From the NCBI GenBank assembly GCA_045105075.1, contig JBGCDD010000032.1:1-20874 (forward strand): a stretch of 20,874 bases of DNA, written 5' to 3'. The translations under genes and the position numbers were made by a program. Positions 6,756 to 14,370 of the stretch are shown one piece after another. The notes below the pieces were generated by a model. The model was not told the origin of the DNA. It did no database searches and was given only the letters and a program-made list of their open reading frames with translations. How positions within the stretch are numbered: position 1 is the stretch's first letter; each line of letters starts with the position of its first letter. The DNA comes from JBGCDD01 sp045105075 (GTDB taxonomy: Bacteria; Pseudomonadota; Alphaproteobacteria; Rhodobacterales; Rhodobacteraceae).

Positions 6756-8495
6756 TTAGTTGTCAGCCCAGCGCGCAACCAGCGCGTCATAGTTGACCGT
6801 CTGGCCCGCAGGCTTTTCGTTGGCCAGCTTGGGCTTCGGCGCGCCAGGCTGGGCGAACCAATACTCCGCATCCCGCTCAGGATTGAGACGTGGGCCACAG
6901 CCGCCATAAACGCTGGCCGCTTCGTCCGCCGCCTGCATCCGGGCCATGACCTGGTCCATTTCGCCAGCCAGTCGGTTCATCGCTTCCTGAGGTGTAAACG
7001 CACCCGAGTTCACGTCACCGATCTGCTGCCACCAGATTTGCGCCAGCTTGGGATAATCCGGCACGTTGATGCCAGTTGGCGACCATGCAACCCGATCAGG
7101 CGAGCGGTAGAATTCCACCAAACCGCCCAGTTTCGGGGCGCGTTCGGTGAACGACGCATGCCGAACCGAGCTGTCACGAGCAAACGTCAGACCCACATGG
7201 CTTTTGCGCACATCAACCGTTTTCGAGGTCACGAATTGCGCATAAAGCCACGCCGCCTTGGCGCGATCCATTGGCGTGGATTTCAGGATCGTCCATGACC
7301 CCACATCCTGATAGCCAACTTTCTGACCCTCTTCCCAGTATGGGCCATGCGGGCTGGGCGCCATCCGCCACAGTGGCATTCCGGCATCGTCAACTGTGTT
7401 GTTGCCGTCTGCTTTGGGCTTGACCATGTCGGCTGTAAACGCTGTGTACCAGAAAATCTGCTGGGCCACGTTGCCTTGGCTAAGTGCGGGCAATGATTGG
7501 TAAAAATCATAGGCAGCCGCGCCGGGAGGTGCGTATTTGCGCAGCCATTCATCCCATTTGCGGATCGCATAGACCGCCGCCGGGCCATTGGCCGCGCCGC
7601 CGCGTGACACGGACGCACCTGACGGGTTGCACGAACCGGCCTCCATGCGGATGCCCCATTCGTCAACCGGCACACCATTTGGTTCGCCCTTGTCGCCTGC
7701 TCCGGCCATCGACAGCCAGGCATCGGTCATGCGCCAGCCCAGATCAGGCGCGCGCTTGCCGTAATCCATGTGACCATAGATCGTTGTGCCGTCGATTTCC
7801 TTAACGTCCTCGCTGAAAAACTCGGCGATATCCTCATAGGCCGACCAGTTCACCGGCACGCCCAGATCATAGCCATACTTGGCCTTGAACGCCTCTTGCA
7901 GATCGGCGCGGTCGAACCAGGCTTTGCGGAACCAGTAAAGGTTGGCGAACTGCTGGTCGGGCAACTGATACAGATCACCATCGGGACCAGTGGTGAACTG
8001 AATGCCCATGAAATCATCGAGATCCAGCGTCGGGCTGGTCACATCAGCGCCGTCGCCGGCCATGAAGTCGGTCAGGTTGTACGCCAATTGCAGGCGCGAA
8101 TGCGTGCCGATCAGGTCACTGTCGTTGACATAGGCATCATAGAGGTTCCGCTTGGTCTGCATCTGGGTCTGAACCGCCTGCACAACCTCGCCTTCGCCCA
8201 GAATCTGGTGGTTCACCTTGATCCCGGTGATCTCCTCAAACGCCTTGGTCAGGGTCTCGGATTCATAGCCATGCGTCGGAATACCCTCGGACAGCACGTT
8301 GATTTCCATGCCCGAATACGGCTCGGCGGCTCCAATGAACCACTCCATTTCCGACATCTGTTCCGATTTGCTCAGAACCGAGGGCTGAAACTCCTCATCG
8401 ATCCATTTCTGCGCCGCAGCCGCATCGGCATAAGCAGCACTCGTTCCCGCAACAACGGCTGACACCGCAACAGCGGAGAGTAGTAACCTTCGCAT
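6756..8495 (-). CDS. glpV: Glycerol ABC transporter substrate-binding protein GlpV
   Basis: The 579-residue protein opens with a clear signal peptide (MRRLLLS, then a hydrophobic run, ending AYADA near residue 25), so it is periplasmic. It belongs to the family 1 extracellular solute-binding proteins and is longer than typical sugar-binding members, as expected for GlpV. Only two cysteines are present, C289 and C533, which could form a disulfide after export. The ATG at 8495 follows a GGGAGG ribosome site. It is the first gene of the minus-strand operon, ahead of glpS, and faces the divergent repressor gene glpR across 156 bases. It would deliver glycerol to GlpPQ. The glycerol assignment rests on the full set of six transporter genes together with glpR and glpD. 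Confidence 0.87.
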   Translation of the reverse strand: MRRLLLSAVAVSAVVAGTSAAYADAAAAQKWIDEEFQPSVLSKSEQMSEMEWFIGAAEPYSGMEINVLSEGIPTHGYESETLTKAFEEITGIKVNHQILGEGEVVQAVQTQMQTKRNLYDAYVNDSDLIGTHSRLQLAYNLTDFMAGDGADVTSPTLDLDDFMGIQFTTGPDGDLYQLPDQQFANLYWFRKAWFDRADLQEAFKAKYGYDLGVPVNWSAYEDIAEFFSEDVKEIDGTTIYGHMDYGKRAPDLGWRMTDAWLSMAGAGDKGEPNGVPVDEWGIRMEAGSCNPSGASVSRGGAANGPAAVYAIRKWDEWLRKYAPPGAAAYDFYQSLPALSQGNVAQQIFWYTAFTADMVKPKADGNNTVDDAGMPLWRMAPSPHGPYWEEGQKVGYQDVGSWTILKSTPMDRAKAAWLYAQFVTSKTVDVRKSHVGLTFARDSSVRHASFTERAPKLGGLVEFYRSPDRVAWSPTGINVPDYPKLAQIWWQQIGDVNSGAFTPQEAMNRLAGEMDQVMARMQAADEAASVYGGCGPRLNPERDAEYWFAQPGAPKPKLANEKPAGQTVNYDALVARWADN

Positions 8496-8651
8496 GATTT
8501 TCCTCCCAGAATTTCATTTGGCTATCGTTTGATAGCGCGGACATGGTGTTTCGAAAGAAAATGAAAGTCAAAAGAAAAATGCGGTGGTGATTTTCAACCT
8601 GAGCGTTAAAGTGGTCACGTTTGAAATCCCGACCAACGGAGCCGAAAAGAC
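8496..8651. promoter_or_regulatory. Divergent glpV / glpR control region
   Basis: This 156-base region must hold promoters for both glp operons. On the minus strand TTGACT (8566-8571) and CACCAT (8543-8548) are 17 bases apart and are a possible glpV promoter, with a good -35 and a weak -10. The spacer is rich in TTTC/GAAA words (8550-8577), a pattern typical of sites bound by DeoR-family repressors. A perfect inverted repeat GCTATC-GTTT-GATAGC lies at 8521-8536 in the glpV leader. A CGGAG ribosome site for glpR lies at 8637-8641. The operator assignment is an inference. Confidence 0.5.
8521..8536. promoter_or_regulatory. Perfect inverted repeat in the glpV leader
   Basis: GCTATC and GATAGC are separated by GTTT. 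The repeat lies 25 bases before the glpV start and just downstream of the candidate -10, the right place for a repressor operator or a small leader hairpin near the ribosome site. Confidence 0.4.
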
Positions 8652-9425
8652 GTGGACGTAGAAAGCAGACAAGAGGCCATTCTCGGACTGTTGCGGGCCC
8701 ATGACCGCGTCGATGTCGAGGATCTGGCCGGGCATTTTGACGTCTCAACCCAGACCATTCGCAGTGATTTGCGCGGCCTCGCGCAGGGCGGATTGGTGGC
8801 GCGCACCCGCGGCGGCGCCCGTCATGTGCCCGCTGCCACCAGCCGCGACTATTCCGAACGCCGCAAACAGATGGCCGATCAGAAAGAGGCTCTGGGCACG
8901 CTGGCCGCCTCGCTCATCCCCGACAATTGCTCGGTTGCGCTGAACATCGGAACCACCACCGAACAGGTCGCGCGCGCGCTCAGCGCCCATTCCGGGCTGG
9001 TGGTGATGTCCAACAATATCAACATCATCAATGCGTTGATGAGCAGCCCGATCAAGGAACTGATCCTGGTGGGCGGTGCGGTGCGCCAAAGTGACGGCGC
9101 CATTGTGGGCGAAGACGCAGTCGAATTCATCTCGCGCTACAAGGTCGATTTCGCAGTGATCGGCACCTCGGCATTAGACGAAGACGGCTCGGTTCTGGAC
9201 TATGACAGCCGCGAAGTCGCCGTCGCACGCGCCATTTTGCGCAATGCCCGCACGCGCATTCTGGTCAGCGATCACAGCAAATTCGAACGCACCGCACAGG
9301 TGCGCATTTGCGATGTGTCCGAATTGGACTATGTCGTAACCGACGCCGAACCCCCCGCGCCGTTTGCCGAAGCCGCAGCACGCGCAAACACCACAATCAT
9401 AACCCCCGGAACGCCCCATGTCTGA
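8652..9425 (+). CDS. glpR: DeoR-family glycerol operon repressor GlpR
   Basis: The 257-residue regulator starts at a GTG (8652) with CGGAG ten bases upstream. The N-terminal winged helix-turn-helix of the DeoR family covers about residues 5-57 (RQEAILGLLRAHDRVDVEDLAG, helix 2 with VSTQTIRSDL), and the TRGGA wing ends it. The rest is a DeoRC sensor domain with NIGTTTEQVA, the conserved GGAVR turn and the terminal SDHSKFER. In this family the sensor domain binds a phosphorylated metabolite; for GlpR this is glycerol 3-phosphate, which releases the repressor from DNA. It overlaps glpD by eight bases and is divergent from glpV, so it probably controls both operons and itself. Confidence 0.9.
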   Translation: MDVESRQEAILGLLRAHDRVDVEDLAGHFDVSTQTIRSDLRGLAQGGLVARTRGGARHVPAATSRDYSERRKQMADQKEALGTLAASLIPDNCSVALNIGTTTEQVARALSAHSGLVVMSNNINIINALMSSPIKELILVGGAVRQSDGAIVGEDAVEFISRYKVDFAVIGTSALDEDGSVLDYDSREVAVARAILRNARTRILVSDHSKFERTAQVRICDVSELDYVVTDAEPPAPFAEAAARANTTIITPGTPHV

Positions 9426-11001
9426 GCCTTACGATCTGTTTGTCATCGGCGGTGGAATCAATGGCTGCGGTATTGCCCGCGATGCCTCGGGGCGGGGTTT
9501 GACGGTGGCCCTGGCAGAAATGAACGATCTGGCCAGCGCGACCTCTTCGGCCAGCACCAAGCTGTTTCACGGCGGGCTGCGTTACCTCGAATACTTCGAA
9601 TTCCGCCTTGTGCGCGAAGCCTTGATTGAACGCGAAACCCTCTTGCGCGCGATGCCCCACATCAGCTGGCCGATGCGATTTGTGCTGCCTTATCACGCCG
9701 ATATGCGGTTCGAGAGTGACACGCCGACCTCGCGGTTGTTGTCCAAGATTATGCCCTGGATGCGCGGGCGCCGTCCGGCCTGGCTGATCCGGTTGGGGCT
9801 GTTTCTCTATGATCATATGGGCGGGCGCAAAGTCCTGCCTTCGACCAGCACGCTGGATTTGGCGCATGATCCCGCTGGAACGCCGCTGCAGGATCAATTC
9901 CGCAAGGCTTATGAATATTCCGATTGCTGGATCGAGGATTCGCGGCTGGTGGTGCTGAATGCGCGCGACGCAGCCTCCCGTGGCGCGCGGATTATGACCC
10001 GCACCAAAGTGATCTCGGCCGAGCGGCGCGATGATCTGTGGCATCTGGAGCTTGAAGATCAGAACACCGGCGCGCAACACAGCGCCACAGCCCGGATGCT
10101 GGTCAATGCCGGCGGCCCCTGGGTCAGCGACATCATCCGCCACACCGCGCGCATCAATTCGCGCGAAGGCGTGCGGCTGGTGCGCGGCAGTCACATTGTC
10201 ACCAAGCGTCTGTTTGATCACGACAAATGCTATTTCTTCCAGGGCACCGACGGGCGCATTATCTTTGCGATCCCCTACGAGGGCGATTTCACGCTGATCG
10301 GCACAACCGACGCCGACCATGATGATCCGTCGGTCAAACCCGAATGCACCCCCGCCGAGCGCGATTACCTACTGACTTTTGCCAGCGCCTATTTCAAGCA
10401 GCCAATCACCCAAGACGATGTGGTCTGGACTTATTCCGGCGTGCGTCCGCTTTATGATGACGGCGCCAAGTCCGCCACCGCAGCCACCCGCGATTACGTG
10501 CTGACGCTGGACGAAAACGCCGGCGCGCCGATGCTGAACGTGTTTGGCGGCAAAATCACCACCTATCGCAAGCTTGCCGAATCCGCGCTGGTCAAGATCA
10601 CGCCGTTTTTTCCGCACGCGCGCCAGAAATGGACCGCAGGCGTCGCCCTGCCCGGCGGTGATTTCGCAGTTGATGGTGCCGCCACGCTGACGCAGAAACT
10701 GATCGCTCGGCACGACTTCCTGACCCCCGATTGGGCCAAGCGATTGGTGCGCGCCTATGGCACCGATGCCTTTGACATTGTCCAGCCCGACATGGGGCAG
10801 GACTTTGGCGCCACCATCACCGCACGCGAACTGGATTGGGCGATCGCGCAGGAATGGGTGCAGACCGGCGAAGATTTTGTCTGGCGGCGCACCAAGCTGG
10901 GCTTGCGCCTGTCGCCCGGGCAAATCGAACAGATCGACAGCTATATCAAATCCCATGGCTTGACCCCGCCCGCCGCGACCGAAATGGTGTCCGGGTCGTG
11001 A
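9418..11001 (+). CDS. glpD: Aerobic glycerol-3-phosphate dehydrogenase GlpD
   Basis: This 527-residue flavoprotein oxidises sn-glycerol 3-phosphate to dihydroxyacetone phosphate and passes electrons to quinone at the inner membrane. The N-terminal FAD site is clear (DLFVIGGGINGCGIARDASG, glycines at 11-16), followed by the family hallmark TSSASTKLFHGGLRYLE. Other conserved blocks are FAIPYEGDFTLIGTTD and FGGKITTYRKLAE, which is typical of GlpD. Length is in the usual 500-540 range. The ATG lies eight bases inside the end of glpR, so regulator and enzyme are translationally linked. A Rieske oxygenase gene follows after 18 bases. No glycerol kinase or facilitator gene is present in the window. 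Confidence 0.95.
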   Translation: MSEPYDLFVIGGGINGCGIARDASGRGLTVALAEMNDLASATSSASTKLFHGGLRYLEYFEFRLVREALIERETLLRAMPHISWPMRFVLPYHADMRFESDTPTSRLLSKIMPWMRGRRPAWLIRLGLFLYDHMGGRKVLPSTSTLDLAHDPAGTPLQDQFRKAYEYSDCWIEDSRLVVLNARDAASRGARIMTRTKVISAERRDDLWHLELEDQNTGAQHSATARMLVNAGGPWVSDIIRHTARINSREGVRLVRGSHIVTKRLFDHDKCYFFQGTDGRIIFAIPYEGDFTLIGTTDADHDDPSVKPECTPAERDYLLTFASAYFKQPITQDDVVWTYSGVRPLYDDGAKSATAATRDYVLTLDENAGAPMLNVFGGKITTYRKLAESALVKITPFFPHARQKWTAGVALPGGDFAVDGAATLTQKLIARHDFLTPDWAKRLVRAYGTDAFDIVQPDMGQDFGATITARELDWAIAQEWVQTGEDFVWRRTKLGLRLSPGQIEQIDSYIKSHGLTPPAATEMVSGS

Positions 11002-11019
11002 TCTGATAGGGCCCAACAC

Positions 11020-12060
11020 ATGTTTTTGAAAAATGCCTGGTACGTCGCCGCCTGGAGCCACGAGGTTGACCGCAGCCTTCAGCAAACCCGCGTTTTGGGC
11101 GAAAAGATCTGTCTTTTTCGCACCAACGAGGGCGAAGTGATCGCGCTGGAAGACGCCTGCCCGCATCGCAAACTGCCGCTGTCCAAGGGCCGTATCAAGG
11201 GCGACACGATTGAATGTGGCTATCACGGGCTGACCTTTGATTGCGCCGGGCAATGCGTCGCCGCCCCTGGCAAGGGGCGCATTCCTTCAAATGCCAAGGT
11301 GCACGCCTATCCGATCCACGAGAAGTACGATCTGGTCTGGATCTGGATGGGCAACCCGGCCATGGCCGACCCCTCCGAGATTTTCGAGATCGCCGAATAT
11401 GACAACCCCGATTGGGGCGTGAACCGGGGCGCGGCGCTCGAAATCGCGTGCAATTATCTTTACGTGACCGACAATCTGTTGGACCCGACCCACGTGGCCT
11501 GGGTGCACCAAGGATCTTTCGCGCAAGATGCCACCAAGGACACGCCGCTCAAGATCACCAAGAAAGACGACGGGATCGTGGTGCACCGCTGGATGATGGA
11601 TGTGGAACCCGCGCCGTTTTACGCCAAGATCGTCGCGTTCGAGGGCAACTGCGACCGTCTGCAGCACTATGAGGTGCGCTATCCCAGCCAAGCGCTGATC
11701 CGCGCCGTGTTCACCCCCGCTGGCACCGGTGGCCCGGATGGCCCGCTGCACGACGACACCTTCATCATGGACAGCTACAATTTCATGACCCCGACCACCG
11801 CGTCCGAAACCCGCTACTACTGGTTCCAACTGCGCAACATCCGCCCCGAAGACGATGATTTATCTCAAATGATGAGCGATGACGTCAAACACGCCTTTGA
11901 AGAAGACAAAGCCGTGCTGGAAGACGTGCAGGTTGGCATGGCCGAGAAAATCTCGCCCCATATCGATCTGAACATTGACGGCGGACAACTCAGGTTCCGC
12001 CGCCAGCTTGAGGTTATGATCGCCAACGAACACCTCGCTGACGAAGCGCTAAATGGCTGA
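11020..12060 (+). CDS. Rieske non-heme iron oxygenase, VanA-like
   Basis: The 346-residue protein has a Rieske [2Fe-2S] domain with C47-x-H49 (ACPHRKLPLS) and C66-x2-H69 (ECGYHGL). The mononuclear iron site shows DNLLDPTHVAWVH, giving H158 and H163, with D296 in FEEDK as the probable third ligand. Layout and length match vanillate O-demethylase-type and related oxygenases, which demethylate or hydroxylate small aromatic or methylated substrates using O2 and electrons from a separate reductase. No VanB-like reductase gene lies in the window. The gene starts 18 bases after glpD on the same strand and may be co-transcribed with glpR-glpD, although a link with glycerol metabolism is not known. 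The substrate cannot be read from the sequence. Confidence 0.85.
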   Translation: MFLKNAWYVAAWSHEVDRSLQQTRVLGEKICLFRTNEGEVIALEDACPHRKLPLSKGRIKGDTIECGYHGLTFDCAGQCVAAPGKGRIPSNAKVHAYPIHEKYDLVWIWMGNPAMADPSEIFEIAEYDNPDWGVNRGAALEIACNYLYVTDNLLDPTHVAWVHQGSFAQDATKDTPLKITKKDDGIVVHRWMMDVEPAPFYAKIVAFEGNCDRLQHYEVRYPSQALIRAVFTPAGTGGPDGPLHDDTFIMDSYNFMTPTTASETRYYWFQLRNIRPEDDDLSQMMSDDVKHAFEEDKAVLEDVQVGMAEKISPHIDLNIDGGQLRFRRQLEVMIANEHLADEALNG

Positions 12061-12064
12061 AGTC

Positions 12065-12079
12065 GCGGCTTAGAGCCGC
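12065..12079. terminator. Small hairpin between convergent oxygenase and ilvE genes
   Basis: GCGGCT-TAG-AGCCGC forms a 6-bp stem that overlaps the ilvE stop codon in the nine-base gap between convergent genes. There is no real T-run. It is a weak candidate for a shared transcript end. Confidence 0.3.
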
Positions 12080-12936
12080 ACCAGCTTTTCATAGCCCTGC
12101 GCAATGTCACGGGCCAAGGCGCCGACCTCAAAGTTATAGTCGCCGATCTGACCAACCGGGGTCACCTCGGCCGCGGTGCCGGTCAGCCAGCATTGCTCGA
12201 AACTTTCCAACTCGTCGGGCATGATGTGGCGCTCGTGCACCTTGACCTGACGCTCTTTCAGCATGCCGATCACCGTCTGGCGCGTCAGCCCGTTCAAGAA
12301 GCAATCGGGATCGGGAGTGTGCACCTCGCCGTCACGCACAAAGAAAATGTTGGCCCCGGTCGCCTCGGCCACATAGCCGCGATAGTCAAACATCATCGCA
12401 TCCGAACAGCCCTTCGCCTCGGCGGCGTGTTTGGACATGGTGCAGATCATGTAAAGCCCGGCGGCCTTGGCGTGGCTGGGGATGGTTTCGGGGCTGGGGC
12501 GTTTCCATTTGGAGATGTCCAGCTTGGCGCCTTTGAACTTGGCGTCGCCGTAATACGCGCCCCATTCCCAAGCCGCGATGGCCATGCGCACCGGGTTTTT
12601 CGCCGACGCGACCCCCATGTCTTCGCCCGCCCCGCGCCACGCCACCGCGCGCACATAAGCATCCGACAAACCGCTCGCCGCCAGTGTTTCAACCTTGGCC
12701 GCTTCGATTTCATCGACCGTGTAGGGGATCTCAAAATCGATCATCTGGGCCGAGCGTTTCAGCCGTTCGGAATGCTCGCGCGATTTGAAGATTTTGCCGC
12801 CGTAAGCACGCTCACCCTCGAACACCGAACTGGCGTAATGCATCGCATGCGTCAGGACGTGGACATTGGCCTCGCGCCAGTCGATCAACTGGCCATCCAT
12901 CCAGATTTTACCGTCGCGGTCATCATATCCCGACAT
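12070..12936 (-). CDS. ilvE: Branched-chain amino acid aminotransferase
   Basis: This 288-residue class IV PLP aminotransferase starts at the ATG at 12936, which has AGGAGG nine bases upstream; a longer frame to 12981 would add 15 unlikely residues. The PLP lysine is K157 in HAKAAGLY, and the family signature EATGANIFFV follows about 34 residues later. The N-terminal part (HAMHYASSVFEGERAYGG) is typical of IlvE, which interconverts leucine, isoleucine and valine with their 2-oxo acids in the cytoplasm. D-amino acid transaminase and aminodeoxychorismate lyase share the fold, but the length and the TGTAAEVTPV block favour IlvE. It is transcribed alone and divergently from petP. Confidence 0.9.
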   Translation of the reverse strand: MSGYDDRDGKIWMDGQLIDWREANVHVLTHAMHYASSVFEGERAYGGKIFKSREHSERLKRSAQMIDFEIPYTVDEIEAAKVETLAASGLSDAYVRAVAWRGAGEDMGVASAKNPVRMAIAAWEWGAYYGDAKFKGAKLDISKWKRPSPETIPSHAKAAGLYMICTMSKHAAEAKGCSDAMMFDYRGYVAEATGANIFFVRDGEVHTPDPDCFLNGLTRQTVIGMLKERQVKVHERHIMPDELESFEQCWLTGTAAEVTPVGQIGDYNFEVGALARDIAQGYEKLVRL

Positions 12937-13040
12937 CGTCTTTTCCTCCTGCCCAGTGGGCGATTTGCATTTGTTGCGCACATTATGGCCACTTCGGACA
13001 TATTATTGCGTCAAAACTGCGATTCGATACCGCTTCACTC

Positions 13041-13069
13041 TTGGAATGTCAACAAGGCTGACATATGCT
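13041..13069 (+). promoter_or_regulatory. Candidate petP promoter with palindrome in the spacer
   Basis: TTGGAA (13041-13046) and TATGCT (13064-13069) are exactly 17 bases apart. The inverted repeat ATGTCA-n7-TGACAT (13046-13064) fills the spacer. A GGAGGAG stretch and the petP ATG at 13098 follow. A dimeric MarR-family protein such as PetP could bind here and repress its own operon; this is inference from position and symmetry. Confidence 0.5.
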
Positions 13070-13097
13070 GTTTCAAAACGGGAGGAGCAGGAACATC

Positions 13098-13607
13098 ATG
13101 TCCGAAGGGCGCCCCGCGCAGACCTATGGCGGCGAAAGCTTGCTGTTTCTGACCGATGAACAACTCAGGCAAGGGATTGAGGCGATGTTTTTCGCCTATC
13201 GCGGCTTTACCGCCGACCCTGATCGTATTCTGACCGAACTGGCCTATGGGCGCGCGCACCACCGCGCGATCCACTTTATCAAGCGCGCGCCCGGCACCAC
13301 CGTCAACAACCTGCTGGCGATTTTGGGCGTGACCAAACAATCGCTGAACCGGGTGCTGCGCACGTTGATTTCGGATGGTTTGGTTGACAGTCGCGTGGGC
13401 ACCAGTGACAAACGTGAACGCCATCTGTTTCTGACCGACGCGGGTGGCGAATTGGAAAGCCGATTGTCCGGGGCGCAGCGGGCCCGCATGCGCGCCGCCT
13501 CCCGCGATGCCGGCCCCGAGGCTGTTTCGGGGTTCAAACAGGTGCTCGAAGCGATGATGGATGCCGATATGCGACGCGCCTATGCCCGGCTAAGGGACGG
13601 TACGTGA
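13098..13607 (+). CDS. petP: MarR-family regulator, PetP-like
   Basis: The 169-residue protein starts at the ATG at 13098, with AGGA six bases upstream; a frame from 13065 would begin inside the likely promoter. It has a winged helix-turn-helix of the MarR family: recognition helix around residues 79-91 (TKQSLNRVLRTL), then LVDSRVGTSDKRERHLFLT as the wing with the D-x-R-type salt-bridge region. Its stop overlaps the next start (TGATG). The MarR-plus-response-regulator pair with overlapping genes matches petP-petR of Rhodobacter capsulatus, where the pair was found upstream of the cytochrome bc1 genes and petR was needed for growth. Here no bc1 genes follow. The name rests on this pairing. Confidence 0.8.
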   Translation: MSEGRPAQTYGGESLLFLTDEQLRQGIEAMFFAYRGFTADPDRILTELAYGRAHHRAIHFIKRAPGTTVNNLLAILGVTKQSLNRVLRTLISDGLVDSRVGTSDKRERHLFLTDAGGELESRLSGAQRARMRAASRDAGPEAVSGFKQVLEAMMDADMRRAYARLRDGT

Positions 13608-14308
13608 TGAGCGATCTTGATGCCCACCTTTTGATAGTGGATGACGACGAGCGTATCCGCGATTTGCTGAAAAAGTTCCTGATGCGTCATGGGTTTCTGG
13701 TGACCGCAGCCCGCGATGCGGCCCATGCCCGGCGGGTGTTGTCGGGATTGGATTTTGATCTGATTGTAATGGATGTGATGATGCCCGGCGAAGACGGTGT
13801 CAGCCTGACGCGGGCCTTGCGTGAAACCCATACGACGCCAATTTTGCTGCTGACCGCGCGGGGCGAAACCGAACACCGCATTCAGGGGCTTGAGGCGGGG
13901 GCGGATGATTATCTTGCCAAGCCGTTTGAGCCCAAGGAATTGCTGTTACGCATCAACGCGATCCTGCGCCGCATGCCCGACACGCCCAGCGCCGATACCG
14001 TGCCCAAGGTGCTGCATCTGGGCGCCATCCGCTATGACATTGAACGCGGCGAGATGTGGCAGGGAGAAGCACTTGTGCGCCTGACCGCCACCGAAAGCCA
14101 GTTGATGCGCATCTTTGCGGCCACCCCGGGCGAGCCGGTGACACGCACCAAACTGGTCGAAGATCTGGGCCGCGACCGAGGGCAAGCGCAGGAACGCGCA
14201 GTGGACGTGCAGATCACTCGGCTGCGGCGTAAAATTGAAACAGATTCCAAGCAGCCGCGCTATTTGCAGACGGTGCGTGGCGCGGGATATATGCTGTCTC
14301 CTGATTAA
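13607..14308 (+). CDS. petR: OmpR/PhoB-type response regulator, PetR-like
   Basis: The 233-residue protein has an N-terminal receiver domain with the acidic pocket at D12-D14 (VDDDE), phospho-acceptor D56 (LIVMDVMMPG), T83 (LLTARG) and K105 (YLAKPFEP). It is followed by a winged-helix DNA-binding domain (about 125-233; RAVDVQITRLRRKIE, then YLQTVRGAGYML). I chose the ATG at 13607, which shares one base with the petP stop; a GTG one codon earlier is also possible. No histidine kinase gene adjoins it, in keeping with PetR of Rhodobacter capsulatus. A good terminator follows directly, so petP-petR forms a two-gene operon. Confidence 0.85.
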   Translation: MSDLDAHLLIVDDDERIRDLLKKFLMRHGFLVTAARDAAHARRVLSGLDFDLIVMDVMMPGEDGVSLTRALRETHTTPILLLTARGETEHRIQGLEAGADDYLAKPFEPKELLLRINAILRRMPDTPSADTVPKVLHLGAIRYDIERGEMWQGEALVRLTATESQLMRIFAATPGEPVTRTKLVEDLGRDRGQAQERAVDVQITRLRRKIETDSKQPRYLQTVRGAGYMLSPD

Positions 14309-14312
14309 GGAG

Positions 14313-14333
14313 GCCGCTGCGCGGCGTATTTTT
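14313..14333 (+). terminator. Rho-independent terminator after petR
   Basis: GCCGC-TGC-GCGGC (14313-14325) is followed by GTATTTTT. It starts five bases after the petR stop. A second small hairpin GCC-TTC-GGC (14334-14342) and GAGGATATTT follow. This combined motif resembles intergenic endings I associate with Rhodobacteraceae. Confidence 0.8.
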
Positions 14334-14370
14334 GCCTTCGGCGAGGATATTTCAGGCAAGAGGAAAACCC

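Noticed and set aside
9397..10320. A 307-residue minus-strand frame opposite glpD.
   Set aside because: Lies entirely under the FAD and family motifs of GlpD; no recognisable domain, typical high-GC antisense frame.
12193..13152. A 319-residue plus-strand frame running across ilvE into petP.
   Set aside because: Antisense to ilvE and crosses the ilvE-petP promoter region; no ribosome site and no motif.
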